The position numbers and the translations under genes are program-made. The notes beneath the pieces were generated by a model. That model had not been told where the DNA came from, did not search any database, and saw only the letters and a program-made list of their open reading frames with translations. Of a DNA stretch of 24,510 bases, positions 13,258 through 21,095 are shown in pieces; positions within the stretch are counted from its first letter, which is position 1; every line of letters begins with the position of its first letter. This DNA is from JAKAVK01 sp964419095 (GTDB taxonomy: Archaea > Micrarchaeota > Micrarchaeia > Micrarchaeales > CABMGC01): assembly GCA_964419095.1 (NCBI GenBank), contig CAYQOG010000012.1:1-24510 (forward strand). The letters are read 5' to 3'.

Positions 13258-14604
13258 TCACTCTCTCTTTACCTGTGAAATATCGATCTCTATGTACCTA
13301 TCCCTTCTTATTGCTTCCATCACTTCATCGCTCCCGTGAGAGATGTAGCCGCTCATTGCAGAGTATACGACACTCTCGTTGAACTTAACTCCAAATGCCG
13401 CCTGTCCGTTTGTCGTGACAAAGAGCCTCTCCGGTGCTCCCATTGGATCGTCAAGGCCGAGCCATTCTGCCTGCGCTTTTATGAGTGCTGGAGAATACGC
13501 TTTCATCGATGATCCGCCAAGGTGCGGGATCTCGGGGGCAGTAATGAGCGAAAGTACAAAGGTGGGAACTGTCGGGATCAGCAAGCCATTTCTTATTGCA
13601 TTGTAGACGTCATCAGCATGTACCCTTACCTCCCTTCCTTCGTCCTGGAAAGTAAATACGCTGCCTTCAAGGCTGACAGGCTGCCTCCTGTTGTTCCTAT
13701 CCAACCCCTTCAGGTGGCCTGTCTGCTCAAACTCTTCGCTAAGTGGGGATTTATAGAAGACATATCCTTCTGCCTCAAGCGCCTGCAGCGCGTCAGCGAT
13801 CCTGCCGAACATGGCCGTCATCGGTATCTCGCTGGCAAAAGTCCCGTTCTGAGAGAAGAAGTTATACTGCCTTCCTCTGAACTCGGCAAGAAGCTCCCTG
13901 CCTGGCATGTTCAACGCATGCAGGTCGAGTCCGGCTGACATTCTTTCATCTACCGATACCTTCTTCAGTGCACCCTTTGTCGAGCCTATCCCATGCTCTG
14001 CCAACCGCTCACTCACCGCACTTCCTACCTCTCTGATTCCCGCATTCCAGAAATCAAACAAACGGGCAACGCCTTCAATGCGCTCGATCGTTGAAGGGGC
14101 AGCGCCGCGCCCTAAGTACGTTTCATCTAAGTATTCCCTTACTTCCCTTCCATTCACGGTCTTTGGCTGGGAGCCTGCCTGGAATCCGTAAGGCCTGTCG
14201 CCGTCAAGCAGCGCAAGGCTTGATCTTTCAGGGCCTAGCTCCGGCCTGTGGCCAGGCGGAGTGTCAAAGCGGGGCAATGCAGAATCCATAGTTACGTTAA
14301 ACACACGCGAGTCAGGAAGTTGCGCCTTTGCCGCTACCTCTGCAAGGACAACCGAGGCGAACATGCCCCACGAGGTAACAGTGACATTGCTGTGGTTAAC
14401 CGTGCCCACGAATGCAATGTCCCCGAATGCAGACCTTACCGAGGGGAACCTTGATCCTGAGGCCGCGTTTGCCCCTATCTTCCCGACCGCCTCTTCAACT
14501 ATGCGCTCCCTGCTTACCCTATTGCTGGCAGTGACAACTGCAATGTCATTGACCCCGCCGTTGCCCGTTTGCGCTATTGGCGCCTTATTCAGTCTTCTTT
14601 CCAT
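13258..14604 (-). CDS. Orphan 448-aa protein, in operon with the VanX-like peptidase
   Basis: A 448-aa soluble protein with no signal peptide or membrane segment, not recognised. Traits: a Ser/Thr/Val-rich N-terminal domain with strands (N-D-I-A-V-V-T-A-S-N; D-I-A-F-V-G-T-V-N-H-S-N-V-T-V-T-S-W-G), a central helical region, and a C-terminal domain. The C-terminal domain carries L-I-T-A-P-E-I-P-H-L-G-G-S-S-M-K and L-F-V-T-T-N-G-Q-A-A-F-G-V-K. The ATG at 14604 has an ideal GGTGAT (14608-14613) 3 bases upstream. It is translationally coupled to the dipeptidase, which suggests that it makes or handles a D-amino-acid or dipeptide-like compound; this is inference. An inverted repeat and leader element B lie upstream. 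Confidence 0.75.
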   Translation of the reverse strand: MERRLNKAPIAQTGNGGVNDIAVVTASNRVSRERIVEEAVGKIGANAASGSRFPSVRSAFGDIAFVGTVNHSNVTVTSWGMFASVVLAEVAAKAQLPDSRVFNVTMDSALPRFDTPPGHRPELGPERSSLALLDGDRPYGFQAGSQPKTVNGREVREYLDETYLGRGAAPSTIERIEGVARLFDFWNAGIREVGSAVSERLAEHGIGSTKGALKKVSVDERMSAGLDLHALNMPGRELLAEFRGRQYNFFSQNGTFASEIPMTAMFGRIADALQALEAEGYVFYKSPLSEEFEQTGHLKGLDRNNRRQPVSLEGSVFTFQDEGREVRVHADDVYNAIRNGLLIPTVPTFVLSLITAPEIPHLGGSSMKAYSPALIKAQAEWLGLDDPMGAPERLFVTTNGQAAFGVKFNESVVYSAMSGYISHGSDEVMEAIRRDRYIEIDISQVKRE

Positions 14605-14612
14605 AATATCAC

Positions 14613-14653
14613 CGTTTTATCACTTTCTCTTGTATTTGATAAAACGACGTTTT
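14613..14653. promoter_or_regulatory. Inverted repeats in the 448-aa orphan leader
   Basis: CGTTTTATC (14613-14621) and GATAAAACG (14638-14646) are perfect 9-bp reverse complements 16 bases apart. They overlap a second palindrome, AAAACG-A-CGTTTT (14641-14653). The proximal arm touches the GGTGAT ribosome binding site (14608-14613), so in RNA the stem could mask it, and as DNA it could be an operator. Either suggests regulated expression of the 448-aa/VanX operon. Confidence 0.5.
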
Positions 14654-14706
14654 TACATCACGTCACAGAGCACTCTTCCCGGAAATATGATTCACCGTTA
14701 TGATTT

Positions 14707-14795
14707 TGCATAAAACCCACACAAAGAACAGGTGCGCCTTATGCAGACGTACACATGCAGCATGCGCTAGGCATCGGGAACATTTCTTTGCATGC
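14707..14795 (-). promoter_or_regulatory. Leader element B (shared with 12284-12366)
   Basis: TGCATAA (14707-14713) and TTATGCA (14739-14745) are reverse complements, 25 bases apart, followed on the plus strand by GAC and, 43 bases further, TGCATGC (14789-14795). The order and the inner bases (CCACA, AAAGA, GG, C-G-x-C) match element A. It is 102 bases from the 448-aa orphan start, within the 276-base gap after the surface protein gene. See element A for interpretation. Confidence 0.5.
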
Positions 14796-14846
14796 TACAG
14801 AGTGAAACATTTCTATACCCAAGCAATAATATGTGGCACTAGCCAT
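14739..14846 (-). CDS. Possible 35-aa leader peptide B
   Basis: A 35-codon frame from ATG 14846 ending at the TAA of TGCATAA in element B, Cys/Met-rich. It has nearly the same length as the frame in element A and also ends Ser-Ala. Residues M1, A4, Y7 and F14 coincide, with an S-V just after. A TATA-like ACATTTAAG lies immediately upstream, too close for a leaderless start here. Weak; the frame may only follow from a shared RNA structure. Confidence 0.2.
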   Translation of the reverse strand: MASATYYCLGIEMFHSVACKEMFPMPSACCMCTSA

Positions 14847-14880
14847 TCTTAAATGTTTTCTACTAGGTGCAGCTAGCCGA

Positions 14881-16119
14881 TTATTTGGGCTTCTCAGCTG
14901 GATCCGGCCCCGCGCCATTCTCTTCTTTCTGCGTAACGAGTGGATTGCCGCCATCTACGGTGCCGCCATTCTGCTGTTTCGATTTATCATGCTTGTTTGC
15001 CTCGTCACGCAGCCTCTTCACCTCCCTTGCCTCCCTCAGCCTTACTGCGAGATACAGTATGATTATGAGCGTGGGCAGTATCAGGAAATAGCCAAGAGGC
15101 ACCTGGCTGCCCTTCCCGGGAAGCAGATTTCCAATCGAGACCGCAAGGCTCCCTCCAGAAGCCGACGATGACCCTGAGCACCTGTTTATTTCCGATGTCA
15201 CGTTGTCCCTGGTGCTGTTCGCCAGGGCAAGATATGCTGCAGATGCGTTCACGGTCTGGACCATGGGGGCGCTGACCAGTTCGCTCAGGGTTGCATTCAT
15301 CCTCTTCGTGTAAGTGGGATTGCAGCTGTAGAGTTTCTTGTAGTTCTGATTGTAATTCGCGGTCGCATTGAGAACTATCCCTCGCGCCTTGAAGTTGTCG
15401 TTTACTATTATGTTTGCCTTTGAGATGAAAGGGGCGATTTCTGGCTTTATGGCAGATAGGCTCTGGTTCGCCTTTGTCGCATTGAGATAAGCCTCTGCAA
15501 GGTAATTGGAATTGAAATCGTTTGTGGCGTTGGCAAGGTACGAGCTCGCATTCGAGAGCGCGCTGCCTATGGTGCCGTTGCAGACCGAGTAAGAGGCGCA
15601 GAAATATGAGTATTGGGAATTCGTCTGGTTGTACTGGCCCAGAGTTGCGTTGTAGAGTGCGAAGGCGAAGCGCTCGTCGTTGTTGGCGTAGTGCGTTATC
15701 ATGACGTTGAAGCTCTCGTTGAGCATTTCCTGCGGATACTGCTGCGATTGCAGCACCAGCGATATGTTCTCAGACAATGTTCCGTTGAGGGCTGTGGCAG
15801 GTATGGCAGGAAGCGTGACGAAGCATATGGAGGTCTTGCCGCTCGGCACTGTGCAGGGAGTGCCATAAACGCTCACTGGATCGCCGTACTTCGAATTGAC
15901 CGGAGCAAGAGCTGTGAAGTTTCCGTAGAAGTAATAAGGATACTGCTGCGCGGTCAGCGAGATGCCGATGACTATCGGCCGTCCGTCCATGCATGTGAAG
16001 TTTGTCGTGGATGTCTGGGTGCATATGCCCTGGCCCGCGTATACCTGCCCCACTCCGAACGCATGCGTAAGCGTGAACGGAATGAAAAGCAACAATAGCG
16101 ATAGAAGATACTGTCTCAC
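14881..16119 (-). CDS. Large glycoprotein-like surface protein with C-terminal TM
   Basis: A 412-aa type I membrane protein. The signal peptide is about residues 1-20 (L-L-S-L-L-L-L-F-I-P-F-T-L-T-H-A). A long exported region (about 21-335) holds eight or more cysteines and over 20 N-x-S/T sequons, and looks partly helical (N-A-T-x-x-Y repeats). A membrane segment at about 345-363 is followed by a charged cytosolic tail (R-L-R-E-A-R-E-V-K-R-L-R-D-E-A) that may form a coiled coil and ends in a Gly/Pro/Glu-rich tip. No family recognised. It starts at GTG 16119; a TATA-like TTATTATA (about 16158-16165) lies about 40 bases upstream, after the nmd3 stop, so it is probably transcribed separately. 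Confidence 0.75.
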   Translation of the reverse strand: MRQYLLSLLLLFIPFTLTHAFGVGQVYAGQGICTQTSTTNFTCMDGRPIVIGISLTAQQYPYYFYGNFTALAPVNSKYGDPVSVYGTPCTVPSGKTSICFVTLPAIPATALNGTLSENISLVLQSQQYPQEMLNESFNVMITHYANNDERFAFALYNATLGQYNQTNSQYSYFCASYSVCNGTIGSALSNASSYLANATNDFNSNYLAEAYLNATKANQSLSAIKPEIAPFISKANIIVNDNFKARGIVLNATANYNQNYKKLYSCNPTYTKRMNATLSELVSAPMVQTVNASAAYLALANSTRDNVTSEINRCSGSSSASGGSLAVSIGNLLPGKGSQVPLGYFLILPTLIIILYLAVRLREAREVKRLRDEANKHDKSKQQNGGTVDGGNPLVTQKEENGAGPDPAEKPK

Positions 16120-16172
16120 GTGGATCGCTCAAGTAGGTGGGATATGGCATTTCCTGGTATAATAAGTTATTC

Positions 16173-16808
16173 TCAGAGATGCACGGCGTACGTGTTCCTC
16201 GAGACGCGCTTGCCCTGCTTGAGCCCGTAAAGCGTGTATGTCTTCGTGAAGCCCATGTGGAAATAGAGAAGCAATCCATTGACTACATCCTTGCTGCTTA
16301 CGTAAACGTCTACGCCGTTTGGAACGTCCTCGGTCTTGGTCACGAATGCGCCTCCGTGCGCCACGTACTTCTCTATTCTCTCCACGGTCTTGTTGACCTT
16401 GGCCGTGGAGCCCCTGAGCTGTATGCACGCCTCCCAGTACCCGCTCGAGCGCTTGTAGCAGTCGCCGCAGACGGTTTTCTCCTCCTTGATCCTGAACTCC
16501 TTGTCTATGATCAATGTGTCCGGGCCCAGCTTCTTAGTCAGTTCAACGTGCACTGAGTCGGGCTTGTATTCGAGAACGTCTATCTCGAAGCCCTTGATTT
16601 GCAGATTGACGGCCTGCTCCACTGCCGGCTTCGTAGGCGCCGAGAATCTTATCCCTGTCCATACTCTCTCGCAGCGCTTGCATATCTTCATGCGAATCTC
16701 GTCAGGAAGAGTCTTCAATACCTTGTCGCGGGTGCAGTATTCGCAGAACTCGCCATAGAACTTGGCATCGGATTCGCTCCTGCTGCAGGTCGCGCAGTGC
16801 CTAGGCAT
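16173..16808 (-). CDS. nmd3: NMD3-family ribosome biogenesis protein
   Basis: A 211-aa protein. Four Cys-x-x-Cys pairs (C5/C8, C22/C25, C43/C46, C114/C117) form the zinc region of NMD3, with the diagnostic R-H-C-A-T-C and C-x-x-C-x-x-x-W patterns, then the conserved segment K-K-L-G-P-D-T-L-I-I-D. Eukaryotic NMD3 is the 60S export adaptor. Archaeal versions keep the ribosome-binding core and lack the export signals, so a role in large-subunit maturation is likely. I start at ATG 16808, which overlaps the secD stop (ATGCCTAG), not the upstream ATG at 16838 inside secD: the shorter form begins right before the first zinc pair as in the family. The overlap implies coupled translation. Confidence 0.92.
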   Translation of the reverse strand: MPRHCATCSRSESDAKFYGEFCEYCTRDKVLKTLPDEIRMKICKRCERVWTGIRFSAPTKPAVEQAVNLQIKGFEIDVLEYKPDSVHVELTKKLGPDTLIIDKEFRIKEEKTVCGDCYKRSSGYWEACIQLRGSTAKVNKTVERIEKYVAHGGAFVTKTEDVPNGVDVYVSSKDVVNGLLLYFHMGFTKTYTLYGLKQGKRVSRNTYAVHL

Positions 16809-18414
16809 GCGATGAACCCTTTGAAAGATGCTTTGCAAGTATGCTTCCGTAAGCCGGCCTTGTTATCACGGCGCCGAGTATCGCTCCTATGAGCGTTGAC
16901 TCGGAGAAGCCTATCACGGTAAGCAGGCCAGTTGAGAAGAGCAGAGGAAGCATCGCTATGCTGAGCAGTGCCGCATCCGCCCATACCACATAGAATGCCC
17001 TTGATAGCTTGCTCTTCGTAGTGCTCGACTCGCTGTGCTGCACGAGCAATTCATCAGATATTATTATTTGGGCGTCGACTCCAGTGCCTACCACTGCGAT
17101 CATTCCTGCCACTGCCGCAAGGTCTATTCCCCCGACAATTCCGAGAATCGAGGCGATTATGAACAATTCGCCCAGCGTAGTGAGTATGATCGGCCCGATG
17201 AGAAAGAGCCTCCTGTACCTTACCACTATTACCACTGTGACTGCGAGGACTGCAAGGATAGCCGCAACTCCGCTTATCAGCTCGGCGTTCCTTCCCAGTG
17301 TAGGGGGAACGACCGTAGGCGTGCCTACAATCACAGGTATCGGAAGCGCTCCTCCCTTGAGTATGCTCGAGATAGTCCTTGCCTGTGCGTTGGAGAAGTT
17401 TACCTTGTTCTCAAATGTGAGATTAGCCTGTGCAGGTCCCGAGATGTCATAACTCTGGCTCACGGTCCCCTGCGTTACTCCAGGATTGAGCACAGGCGCG
17501 GAAAGGAGGCCTACTGCAGGCCATGAGTCAACTACAGGAGTTCCTGTAAGGCTTACGCTTGAAGAAGAGGAGTTTGTGAAGATTATCTGCGGGGTCATGT
17601 TGGCCTTGCTTTTCACCAGCACCGTGTAATTGAGGCTTGTAAGGTTTGCGATTATTGAATTGGGAGTGCCTTTTCCTACCACGACTTCAGAATACCTGTT
17701 CCTGTCTGCCTGGAAGATCTTGTACAGGGAACCCCAGTTCGAGGCATTGGCATTGATGAACTGTATCAGCATTGTCTGGTTGCCGAGCGCCGCGGCCTTC
17801 TGGAGCGCAACCTGCACCTGCGGTACCGAGGCTCCCGATATTCCTGATATTAGCGACTCATTCATCAATACAATTGCATTGGTGGGTCGGTCAAGGAAGA
17901 GGAAGAGAGGCTGGTTTGCCTGGCCATACGCGACTTTAGAGAACCGCACAGCTGCAGATGGAGTCACATAGAAGTTGACCTGCCATGTCACGTTGCTACC
18001 GCTTATGATAAGCGGCGAAGGAGCGACGCTGCTCCCTATTATACCTGTACCGTTTATCGCCTCCCTGCCGTTGACTATGCCCTGGAAGATTCCCTGGCTC
18101 TCGATGACCTTGACTGTCTGCTGTATCGTGCCCTGCGATGCATTGGCCATCTGTATGACTATCTGTGAATTACCCTCGCTCTGCACCGTGGGGTTGCTCA
18201 ATCCGAATGAAGATATCCTCTGCGAGACTATGCTTATAAGCAGGCTCATGTTCTGCGGGCTTGCGCTGTGCTCCAGTGTCAGCGGTATCTGCACTCCTCC
18301 TGAGAACTCAAGGCCGAGGTGTATCCCGTAGATTATGTCGAGCACTGCGAATACCGCAACTAGAAGTATGAATGCGAGTATCCTCGGTTCCTTCACATAA
18401 TCGATTATGCCCAT
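16801..18414 (-). CDS. secD: Protein translocation subunit SecD
   Basis: A 537-aa membrane protein: TM1 at about 11-30 followed directly by the family motif G-L-D/E-F-x-G-G (here G-L-E-F-S-G-G-V-Q-I), a long extracytoplasmic domain (about 35-385) and five clustered TMs (about 388-530) with the motif V-G-T-G-V-D-A-Q-I-I-I-S-D-E. SecD with SecF pulls translocated chains out of SecYEG using the ion gradient; archaea have both but no SecA. The exported domain is rich in N-x-S/T sites. It starts 4 bases after secF; AGGTGA, whose TGA is the secF stop, precedes the ATG by 4 bases. The nmd3 start overlaps its end. Confidence 0.95.
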   Translation of the reverse strand: MGIIDYVKEPRILAFILLVAVFAVLDIIYGIHLGLEFSGGVQIPLTLEHSASPQNMSLLISIVSQRISSFGLSNPTVQSEGNSQIVIQMANASQGTIQQTVKVIESQGIFQGIVNGREAINGTGIIGSSVAPSPLIISGSNVTWQVNFYVTPSAAVRFSKVAYGQANQPLFLFLDRPTNAIVLMNESLISGISGASVPQVQVALQKAAALGNQTMLIQFINANASNWGSLYKIFQADRNRYSEVVVGKGTPNSIIANLTSLNYTVLVKSKANMTPQIIFTNSSSSSVSLTGTPVVDSWPAVGLLSAPVLNPGVTQGTVSQSYDISGPAQANLTFENKVNFSNAQARTISSILKGGALPIPVIVGTPTVVPPTLGRNAELISGVAAILAVLAVTVVIVVRYRRLFLIGPIILTTLGELFIIASILGIVGGIDLAAVAGMIAVVGTGVDAQIIISDELLVQHSESSTTKSKLSRAFYVVWADAALLSIAMLPLLFSTGLLTVIGFSESTLIGAILGAVITRPAYGSILAKHLSKGSSHA

Positions 18415-18418
18415 GCCT

Positions 18419-19570
18419 TCACCTCTTCTCCTTCCTCCTGACGTACATAAGTATGAATGAAGCGTTGCCCAGCCAGGTCGTTGCGATGTCTGCTATCAAT
18501 CCAAAGAGGACAACTCCTGAAATCTCGTAATAGGTTGGTATGTAAGCGAAGAACGAGACTATGAAAAGGACCGCAAACGAGGCGATAGCGGCGCTGGTCA
18601 TTGTAAGGCCTGTCTTCATTGACGAGAATGCGCGCTCCTCAGGAGTCCCTTCATGCCTTTTCAGAATTCTTATTGAAGTAAGCACGTCCGTGTCGATGGC
18701 ATAACCCATAAGCATGAGCAGGCCCCCTATGCTCGCTATGCCGAGAGGTATTCCGAAGAGTGCCATGGCTCCCAATGCTATTATTATGTCGTTGGCAGCG
18801 CCGAAGATGACCGTGAGTGAAGGGACAATGGACCTGAAGATTATGAAGACTACTATTGAAACAAGTATGAATGCTATTATTATTATCTGTTCAAGTGAGG
18901 AAAGAAACGCAGCTCCTTCCTGCGGCGCTGTAGGCTGGTACGAAGCGGCTGACTTTGACGGTATTATCGTTGCGAGCTTCGCGATCACGTTCTGCTGGTA
19001 TGCAAGGCTTGCATTCGTGTAGGAATTCTGCGCTATGATTCCCATTGCCGTGGGATCGCTGCTGTTGTACGAAGGCGTATTGATGAAAGGCTTCAGGGAT
19101 GAGAGCTCGCCAGAGAGCAGTGCATCCATCGAAGCGAGGCTCCTGCTCAATCCTGCATTCGCCTGCGCAAGCTGCGCCGCAGCAGTTGCATTGCCGGAAT
19201 TCTTCTGGAGGGCTATCTGGGCTGCAGTGGCATTTGTATAGTAGACCCCATACGTGCTTTCATTTATCGAGAATGCGATCAGATTGTCATAGGCCTTTGC
19301 TATGCTCTGGTTTGCCGCTATTGTTATCGTGACCGTTCCGGGGCTCTTGACTATCGAGGGAGAGGGCACATGGAGCGCCGAGCTTACCTCGCTTGCTATC
19401 TGCTGCTGCGAAAGCGTCGTATTCGACTGTATCGTTATTATCGCGCCTCCTGCCAGCGAAGAATCCAGGACCAGGCGAGGCGACAGAATGAGGCTGATTA
19501 CCAATAGGATAAGAGGTATTGCCACGAAAAACTTCAGGTTCTTGCTTGCGTATATATTCGGTATTGCCAT
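18419..19570 (-). CDS. secF: Protein translocation subunit SecF
   Basis: A 383-aa membrane protein with TM1 at about 13-31, an extracytoplasmic domain with an Ala/Gln/Asn-rich helical insert (to about 225) and five TMs. The SecF core M-L-M-G-Y-A-I-D-T-D-V-L-T-S-I-R follows the third of them, and E-R-A-F-S-S-M-K-T-G-L-T-M-T is the next conserved loop. Longer than many SecF proteins because of the insert. It is the first gene of secF-secD-nmd3. A TATA-like AAATATAAAC lies about 75 bases before the ATG, so the leader is unusually long for this genome (about 50 bases) and has no clear ribosome binding site. Confidence 0.95.
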   Translation of the reverse strand: MAIPNIYASKNLKFFVAIPLILLVISLILSPRLVLDSSLAGGAIITIQSNTTLSQQQIASEVSSALHVPSPSIVKSPGTVTITIAANQSIAKAYDNLIAFSINESTYGVYYTNATAAQIALQKNSGNATAAAQLAQANAGLSRSLASMDALLSGELSSLKPFINTPSYNSSDPTAMGIIAQNSYTNASLAYQQNVIAKLATIIPSKSAASYQPTAPQEGAAFLSSLEQIIIIAFILVSIVVFIIFRSIVPSLTVIFGAANDIIIALGAMALFGIPLGIASIGGLLMLMGYAIDTDVLTSIRILKRHEGTPEERAFSSMKTGLTMTSAAIASFAVLFIVSFFAYIPTYYEISGVVLFGLIADIATTWLGNASFILMYVRRKEKR

Positions 19571-19678
19571 TCAAACCAGCTGAGGACCAGGTGTCCTGAT
19601 AGGACTGCATGGGAAAAGGGCATCCATGCGCCGTTATCGATTGTTTATATTTGGCCTACAAGGATTTAAAACGTTATT

Positions 19679-19765
19679 TGCAGGGGGAGAGATTTGAACT
19701 CTCGCATCCACTAAAGGAAGCGGGCCCTGAACCCGTCGCGTTTGACCAAGCTCCGCCACCCCTGC
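19679..19765 (-). tRNA. tRNA-Leu (anticodon CAG)
   Basis: The minus strand folds as a class II tRNA of 87 bases. The acceptor stem is GCAGGGG/CCCCTGC with discriminator A. The D arm is GCG...CGC with GGTC in the loop, and the anticodon arm is CGGG-TTCAGGG-CCCG giving CAG. A long variable arm contains TCC/GGA, and the T arm is GAGAG-TTCAAAT-CTCTC. The 27-43 pair is A-C. No intron and no encoded CCA. A TATA-like TATATTAA (19791-19798) lies 26-33 bases upstream, as expected for an archaeal tRNA promoter. Confidence 0.94.
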
Positions 19766-19919
19766 ATTGAGTGCCTAGGAATCCGCGTAGTATATTAACC
19801 GTATTATTATTTAGCTGTGCGGTTGCCTCATAGTCAACCTCTTATACCTTGCCATGACCTTATAATATGCGTATTATTTCTAAGCTCTTCAGAGAGGGTT
19901 CTGTCTTCCTGGTGTCTCA

Positions 19920-21089
19920 ATGCTCGTAGGTATAATAGGCGCCCCGAACAAGGGCAAAAGCACGATATTCTCAGCGCTCACGCTAGTCGAGGCTGAAATT
20001 GCTGATTATCCGTTCACTACGATAAAACCGAATCTGGGAGTCGCATATGTCACAAGGGAATGTGTTCACAAGGAGCTCGGGGTTACCTGCAAGCCGAGAA
20101 ATTCGATCTGCAAAAACGGAATGCGCATGATTCCCGTTAACATAGTAGACGTGGCCGGACTCGTGCCTGGCGCGCATCTGGGAAAAGGAAGAGGGAACCA
20201 GTTCCTCAACGATCTTGTAAGTGCTGATGCGCTTATACAAGTGGTGGACCTAAGCGGCGAGACAGATGTAGAGGGAAAGCCGTGCAGCGGATGCGATCCC
20301 TCAGTGGAATGCGAGATGATCCGTGATGAACTCTCGGAGTGGCTCGCCGATATAATAGTGAGCCATGCCGGAGCGCTCTCCAAGCGGCAGGACGGTGCAA
20401 AGGCGCTTGAGGAGCTTCTTTCCGGATTCAAGGTCACGCAGGCGCAGATCGAGAGTGCCGCGCAGAAGAACGCACTTGCCCTGTCAAGTGTGAACTGGAA
20501 CAAGGCCAGGGCAAAGAATTTCGCAATCGAGCTGCTCTCCATTAACAAGCCGATGATAATAGCGGCAAACAAGCTGGACAAGAGCGCCAAGGAGAAGTTA
20601 TCGGCGCTTAGCGCAAAGCTTCCAAAGGAAACTGTGATTGGGTGTTCGGGAGCCATAGAACTAGCATTGAAGAAGGCAGCGAAGAATGGGGTCATAGAAT
20701 ATGTTCCAGGATCAAATGCTTTCACTATGACAAAGCAGGCAACCCCGGACCAGCAGAAGGCCTTGACTTACATGCTCAAGTACATGGGAGAGCACAAGGG
20801 CACAGGCGTCCAGGAGATACTCAACAAGGCCTACTTGGGCCTGCTCAAGAACATAGTCGTATACCCGGTAGAGGACGAGAACAAGTATACTGATCACTTC
20901 GGAAACGTTCTTCCTGATGCGATACTGCTGCCTGACGGGTCAACAGTACTTGAACTGGCTGCGAAGATACACACGGACCTGGCAAAGAACATGCTTTATG
21001 CCGTTGACGCGCGAAAGAAGATGCGCCTGTCTAAGGAATATAAATTAAAAGATAATGATGTTATAAAGATAGTCACGGCTGGCAAGTGA
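19920..21089 (+). CDS. YchF/OLA1-type archaeal GTPase with TGS domain
   Basis: A 389-aa Obg-superfamily NTPase. The P-loop is G-A-P-N-K-G-K-S-T (residues 7-15), switch region F-T-T-I-K-P-N-L-G, Walker B D-V-A-G-L-V-P-G-A-H, and the base-recognition motif N-K-L-D. The last 70 residues form a TGS domain (D-A-I-L-L-P-D-G-S-T-V-L-E-L-A-A-K-I-H). The archaeal branch of this family is almost universal and is linked to the ribosome; its exact task is unsettled. A Cys-rich insert (C-S-G-C-D-P-S-V-E-C) is present, as in other archaeal members. GGTG sits just before the ATG. It heads a plus-strand operon with the carbamoyltransferase. Confidence 0.93.
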   Translation: MLVGIIGAPNKGKSTIFSALTLVEAEIADYPFTTIKPNLGVAYVTRECVHKELGVTCKPRNSICKNGMRMIPVNIVDVAGLVPGAHLGKGRGNQFLNDLVSADALIQVVDLSGETDVEGKPCSGCDPSVECEMIRDELSEWLADIIVSHAGALSKRQDGAKALEELLSGFKVTQAQIESAAQKNALALSSVNWNKARAKNFAIELLSINKPMIIAANKLDKSAKEKLSALSAKLPKETVIGCSGAIELALKKAAKNGVIEYVPGSNAFTMTKQATPDQQKALTYMLKYMGEHKGTGVQEILNKAYLGLLKNIVVYPVEDENKYTDHFGNVLPDAILLPDGSTVLELAAKIHTDLAKNMLYAVDARKKMRLSKEYKLKDNDVIKIVTAGK

Positions 21090-21095
21090 TATTTG

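Noticed and set aside
14739..14954. 71-codon version of leader frame B
   Set aside because: The upstream part overlaps the end of the surface protein gene and is Arg-rich antisense-like sequence; only the last 35 codons lie in the gap.
15613..16098. 161-codon plus-strand frame
   Set aside because: Shadow of the large surface protein gene, which has a signal peptide and TM on the other strand.
17035..17526. 163-codon plus-strand frame rich in Tyr and Cys
   Set aside because: Antisense to secD, whose family motifs are clear.
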